Source: Rhodospirillaceae bacterium (GTDB lineage: Bacteria; Pseudomonadota; Alphaproteobacteria; Puniceispirillales; Puniceispirillaceae). From it: DNA of 7,831 bases. Below are positions 5,776 to 7,831 of the stretch, piece by piece (within the stretch, counting starts at the first letter, position 1; the number at the start of each line of letters is the position of its first letter). A program made the position numbers and the translations under genes. Below the pieces are notes generated by a model. That model was not told where the DNA came from, searched no databases, and saw only the letters and a list, made by a program, of their open reading frames with translations. The stretch is from positions 21,677-29,507 of the forward strand of contig PBLM01000037.1 in NCBI GenBank assembly GCA_002721775.1, in the 5' to 3' direction.

Positions 5776-6213
5776 TCAATGCTTTGAGCGGCGTGTGCGC
5801 AACTCTGCCAGCCTTTCATCAGCCTTATCCTGTGCAGTCTTTTTAGCCTGGCTGGTTAATTCATCAGCCCGTTCTTGTTTTCTGGCCCGTTTCTGCTCCG
5901 CGCGCGCCAAGTCAGTCTGCATGGTCTGGAATTCCTTATCCAGATGCGTGCAGCGATTGGCCACCATTTCAAGCTGATCACGCACCCGCGTACTATACCA
6001 AGAGGCAGAATATAGAGCCATTGCTGTCTGTGCATCGTCAGGACATTCGGCCTCCTTTACCAGATTTTCAAGCTGGTTACGCATATCCTGATTTTTGGAC
6101 AACTCCTCACGCAGCACATTTAAAGACTGGCGTTTTCGAGAGGCTTCGAGCTTGTCACGTAAAGCCATTTTCTTAAAAATAGAGGCTCGCTTCAGCTTGT
6201 CTTCATAACTCAT
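5776..6213 (-). CDS. fliJ: Flagellar export protein FliJ
   Basis: FliJ is a soluble coiled-coil stalk that fits into the FliI ATPase ring and contacts FlhA during export. The 145-residue product matches the usual length of about 145-150. It is almost entirely charged and helical: Lys/Arg/Glu/Gln-rich heptad-like stretches run over about residues 5-55 and 75-140, ending in ADERLAELRTRRSKH. FliJ sequences diverge strongly, so the assignment rests mainly on this architecture and on its position after fliI. The ATG at 6213 overlaps the fliI stop in an ATGA arrangement (6213-6210), and GGA with an 8-nt spacer sits in the end of fliI, so translation is probably coupled to fliI. The stop codon lies within a small CTCAA-AGCA-TTGAG dyad (5775-5788), which has no U-tract and so is not a convincing terminator. 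Confidence 0.88.
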   Translation of the reverse strand: MSYEDKLKRASIFKKMALRDKLEASRKRQSLNVLREELSKNQDMRNQLENLVKEAECPDDAQTAMALYSASWYSTRVRDQLEMVANRCTHLDKEFQTMQTDLARAEQKRARKQERADELTSQAKKTAQDKADERLAELRTRRSKH

Positions 6214-7544
6214 TTTACGGATCCGCCAAAGACGCCCTGAAGTCCGACAACAGACTCATCAAAAGACGATTTCTCATCAAACGGTTGCTGAATATGACCC
6301 ATTAATTGTGGCCAGAGCTGGACAGCAAGATCAAGATCAGGATCCTGACCAGGGCTATACCCACCCATTAAGATCAAGTCACGATTTTCAAGATAAAGTG
6401 AAACAAGACGTCGAAACACCACAGCATTTTCTTTCTGCTGAGGTGTAACAATTTCGTTCATCACACGACTAACAGAGGCTGGAACGTCAACAGCGGGGTA
6501 AATTCCCATCTGGGTCTGCTGACGCGACAGCAGGATGTGTCCGTCTAAGATCGCCCTTGCTGTGTCCACAACCGGATCATTAGTGTCGTCTCCATCTGCC
6601 AGAACCGTATAAAATGAAGTGATAGAACCCTGATCTTTAAGTCCTGTGCCCGACCGTTCTATTAACGCTGGAATTAAGGACACAACAGATGGGGGATATC
6701 CTTTTGATGTTGGCTGTTCGCCAAGAGCTAGTCCGATTTCGCGTCTTGCATGTGCGACACGTGTTAATGAGTCCATAATCAAAAGAACATTTTTGCCTTT
6801 ATCCCTAAAATATTCAGCAATTGCTGTTGCACGATTTGCTGCACGTATGCGCAGTAAAGGCGATCTATCAGCTGGTTCTGCAACAACCACAGTTCGGTTT
6901 TTTGTATTTGCGCTAAAAACTGCTTTCACAAATTCACCTACCTCACGGCCCCGCTCCCCAATTAAGCCAACAACTACAACATCGGCTTCCGTGAAGCGAG
7001 TCATCATGCTAAGCAAAACGGATTTACCAACACCAGAGCCAGCAATGATCCCCAACCGTTGACCCTGACCAACAGTCAAAAGCGAATTTATTACCCTCAC
7101 ACCCACATCAAGACGAGTATCAATGGGCTTGCGAGCAAGAGGATTGATTTTTACCCCATCAATTGGCCAGCTATCTTTCAATTTTGGCATCACCTTGCCA
7201 TCAAGACTTCGACCAAGGCTGTCAATTACACGTCCCAGAAGACCCTCACCAACTGGAATCATATAGCCATCATCATATACAGACACCTTAGCGCCAACAC
7301 TTATGCGCGCGCCCGTTTCATGGACACACAAAAGGTTGTTTTTATCTTGAAAACCGATTACTTCCGCTACAATACGGCTACTTTCTTTGGTTTCAATCCA
7401 ACATAATGTGCCGATAGTTGCGGGAAATCCATCACATTCAATTATATGACCATCAAATCTACTAACGCGACCAAAAAAATTTGGCTGTATTTGTTGAGCC
7501 GCGCCCTTGGCTGCCCTTATTAGGTTTTGCGTCAACGCATTCAT
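6210..7544 (-). CDS. fliI: Flagellum-specific export ATPase FliI
   Basis: FliI is the cytoplasmic hexameric ATPase of the flagellar export apparatus, related to the F1 beta subunit. The 444-residue length is typical. Visible features are an N-terminal beta-barrel region (about 22-90), GEGLLGRVIDSLGRSLDG (about 99-116), a Walker A loop AGSGVGKS (168-175), the GERGRE segment with the likely catalytic Glu (about E197), EPADRSPLLR (about 223-232), a Walker B strand NVLLIMDSLTR (252-262), GYPPSV (282-287) and the C-terminal helical domain with ENRDLILMGGYSPGQDPDLD. All key ATPase residues are present. The ATG at 7544 forms a TAATG overlap with the upstream gene, and AAGG lies 9 nt ahead. The gene overlaps fliJ by 4 nt. 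Confidence 0.98.
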   Translation of the reverse strand: MNALTQNLIRAAKGAAQQIQPNFFGRVSRFDGHIIECDGFPATIGTLCWIETKESSRIVAEVIGFQDKNNLLCVHETGARISVGAKVSVYDDGYMIPVGEGLLGRVIDSLGRSLDGKVMPKLKDSWPIDGVKINPLARKPIDTRLDVGVRVINSLLTVGQGQRLGIIAGSGVGKSVLLSMMTRFTEADVVVVGLIGERGREVGEFVKAVFSANTKNRTVVVAEPADRSPLLRIRAANRATAIAEYFRDKGKNVLLIMDSLTRVAHARREIGLALGEQPTSKGYPPSVVSLIPALIERSGTGLKDQGSITSFYTVLADGDDTNDPVVDTARAILDGHILLSRQQTQMGIYPAVDVPASVSRVMNEIVTPQQKENAVVFRRLVSLYLENRDLILMGGYSPGQDPDLDLAVQLWPQLMGHIQQPFDEKSSFDESVVGLQGVFGGSVK

Positions 7545-7831
7545 TAATCATCACCTTCAGTTGGCTCAAACCCTTCCAATACAGGCAAAGATGAAATATC
7601 ATTTTCTAAATCAACTTCCTCACTAGAATCCGGAAGAAACGCAGGTCGTTTCGCAACTTTAGCGCGTTGCAAAGAAGAATTTGAATCTGTAGCCTCTTCT
7701 GTATCGGCGCCAGAAACTGGATCGCTTGCTTTATAATGATCGTCAGACTGTAACTGCTCATCTCCAGTTTCAATTGGCTCAAAACCTTCCAATACAGGAA
7801 TAGAGGATGTTTCATCAGCAGTAGCCTCTGA
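7544..7831 (-). CDS. Acidic low-complexity protein at the fliH position, C-terminal part (5' end outside the window)
   Basis: The frame is open from the window edge to a TAA at 7546-7544 and shows the last 95 residues. These are strongly acidic and rich in Ser, Glu, Asp and Thr, with no membrane segment. A near-identical segment occurs twice: SSIPVLEGFEPIE (about visible residues 9-21) and SSLPVLEGFEPTE (80-92), the second being almost the C-terminus. Between them lies a short basic patch (QRAKVAKRPAFLP). Position directly before fliI with a one-base TAATG overlap is where fliH normally sits, so this may be a FliH with an acidic C-terminal extension. However, I cannot see the usual FliI-binding FliH C-terminal domain, so no symbol is given. 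An unrelated flagellar gene inserted after fliH is the alternative. Confidence 0.75.
   Translation of the reverse strand, partial: SEATADETSSIPVLEGFEPIETGDEQLQSDDHYKASDPVSGADTEEATDSNSSLQRAKVAKRPAFLPDSSEEVDLENDISSLPVLEGFEPTEGDD
7556..7585 (-). repeat. Direct repeat copy 2 (encodes PVLEGFEPTE)
   Basis: This 30-nt stretch matches 7769-7798 at 28 of 30 positions by direct comparison, with a core of 24 of 25 identical bases. The copies are 213 nt (71 codons) apart, in the same frame. This copy encodes the C-terminal PVLEGFEP segment of the fliH-position protein, next to the fliI start. Confidence 0.85.
7769..7798 (-). repeat. Direct repeat copy 1 (encodes PVLEGFEPIE)
   Basis: This is the partner of 7556-7585, lying 213 nt upstream in the direction of transcription and in frame. 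The near identity at DNA level, with different flanking sequence, suggests a fairly recent internal duplication or strong constraint on the encoded peptide. More copies may lie beyond the window edge. Confidence 0.85.

Overview
This window is a single-direction block of a bacterial flagellar gene cluster, all on the minus strand. Read in the direction of transcription (high to low coordinates) the order is: an acidic protein at the fliH position (partial), fliI, fliJ, fliK, fliL, fliM, fliN, fliO, fliP, fliQ and fliR (partial). This is the classic proteobacterial fliHIJKLMNOPQR order. I see no credible plus-strand gene, RNA gene, insertion sequence or CRISPR array. Protein signatures indicate a motile Gram-negative proteobacterium. 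Moderately AT-leaning DNA and the FliM, FliQ and FliL sequences would suit an aquatic alphaproteobacterium, but I cannot fix the class from this window.

Layout: positions 7831-5776 hold the export ATPase module (fliH-position gene, fliI, fliJ), tightly coupled by TAATG and ATGA overlaps. Positions 5688-4297 hold fliK (hook-length control). Positions 4204-2204 hold fliL, fliM and fliN (stator-associated and C-ring/switch proteins). Positions 2000-1 hold fliO, fliP, fliQ and fliR (export-gate membrane proteins). FliI with FliJ and the FliH-position protein would deliver substrates to the FliPQR gate, which FliO helps to assemble. FliK sets the substrate-specificity switch, and FliM/FliN form the cytoplasmic ring that reads CheY-P and sets rotation.

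The main non-coding observation is regulatory. The two most distinctive gaps, 87 nt before fliK and 203 nt before fliO, each contain a sigma-54 (RpoN) type -24/-12 element of the form TGGCAT-N5-TTGC, in the correct orientation. Each would start a leader of about 40-50 nt. The element before fliO is fused to an intrinsic-terminator-like hairpin: the right arm of the hairpin carries the -24 box, and the U-tract forms the spacer and runs into the -12 box. The block therefore looks like two stacked units, fliKLMN (promoter before fliK, terminator after fliN) and fliOPQR (own promoter), fed in addition by readthrough from fliHIJ.

Other points: the fliH-position protein has a duplicated SSxPVLEGFEPxE segment, one copy forming almost its C-terminus, and its visible 95 residues do not look like the usual FliI-binding FliH C-terminal domain. 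fliK carries a 21-nt in-frame tandem duplication. For fliP, fliN and fliK I chose starts slightly downstream of the longest open frame, because ribosome-binding-site spacing favours them.
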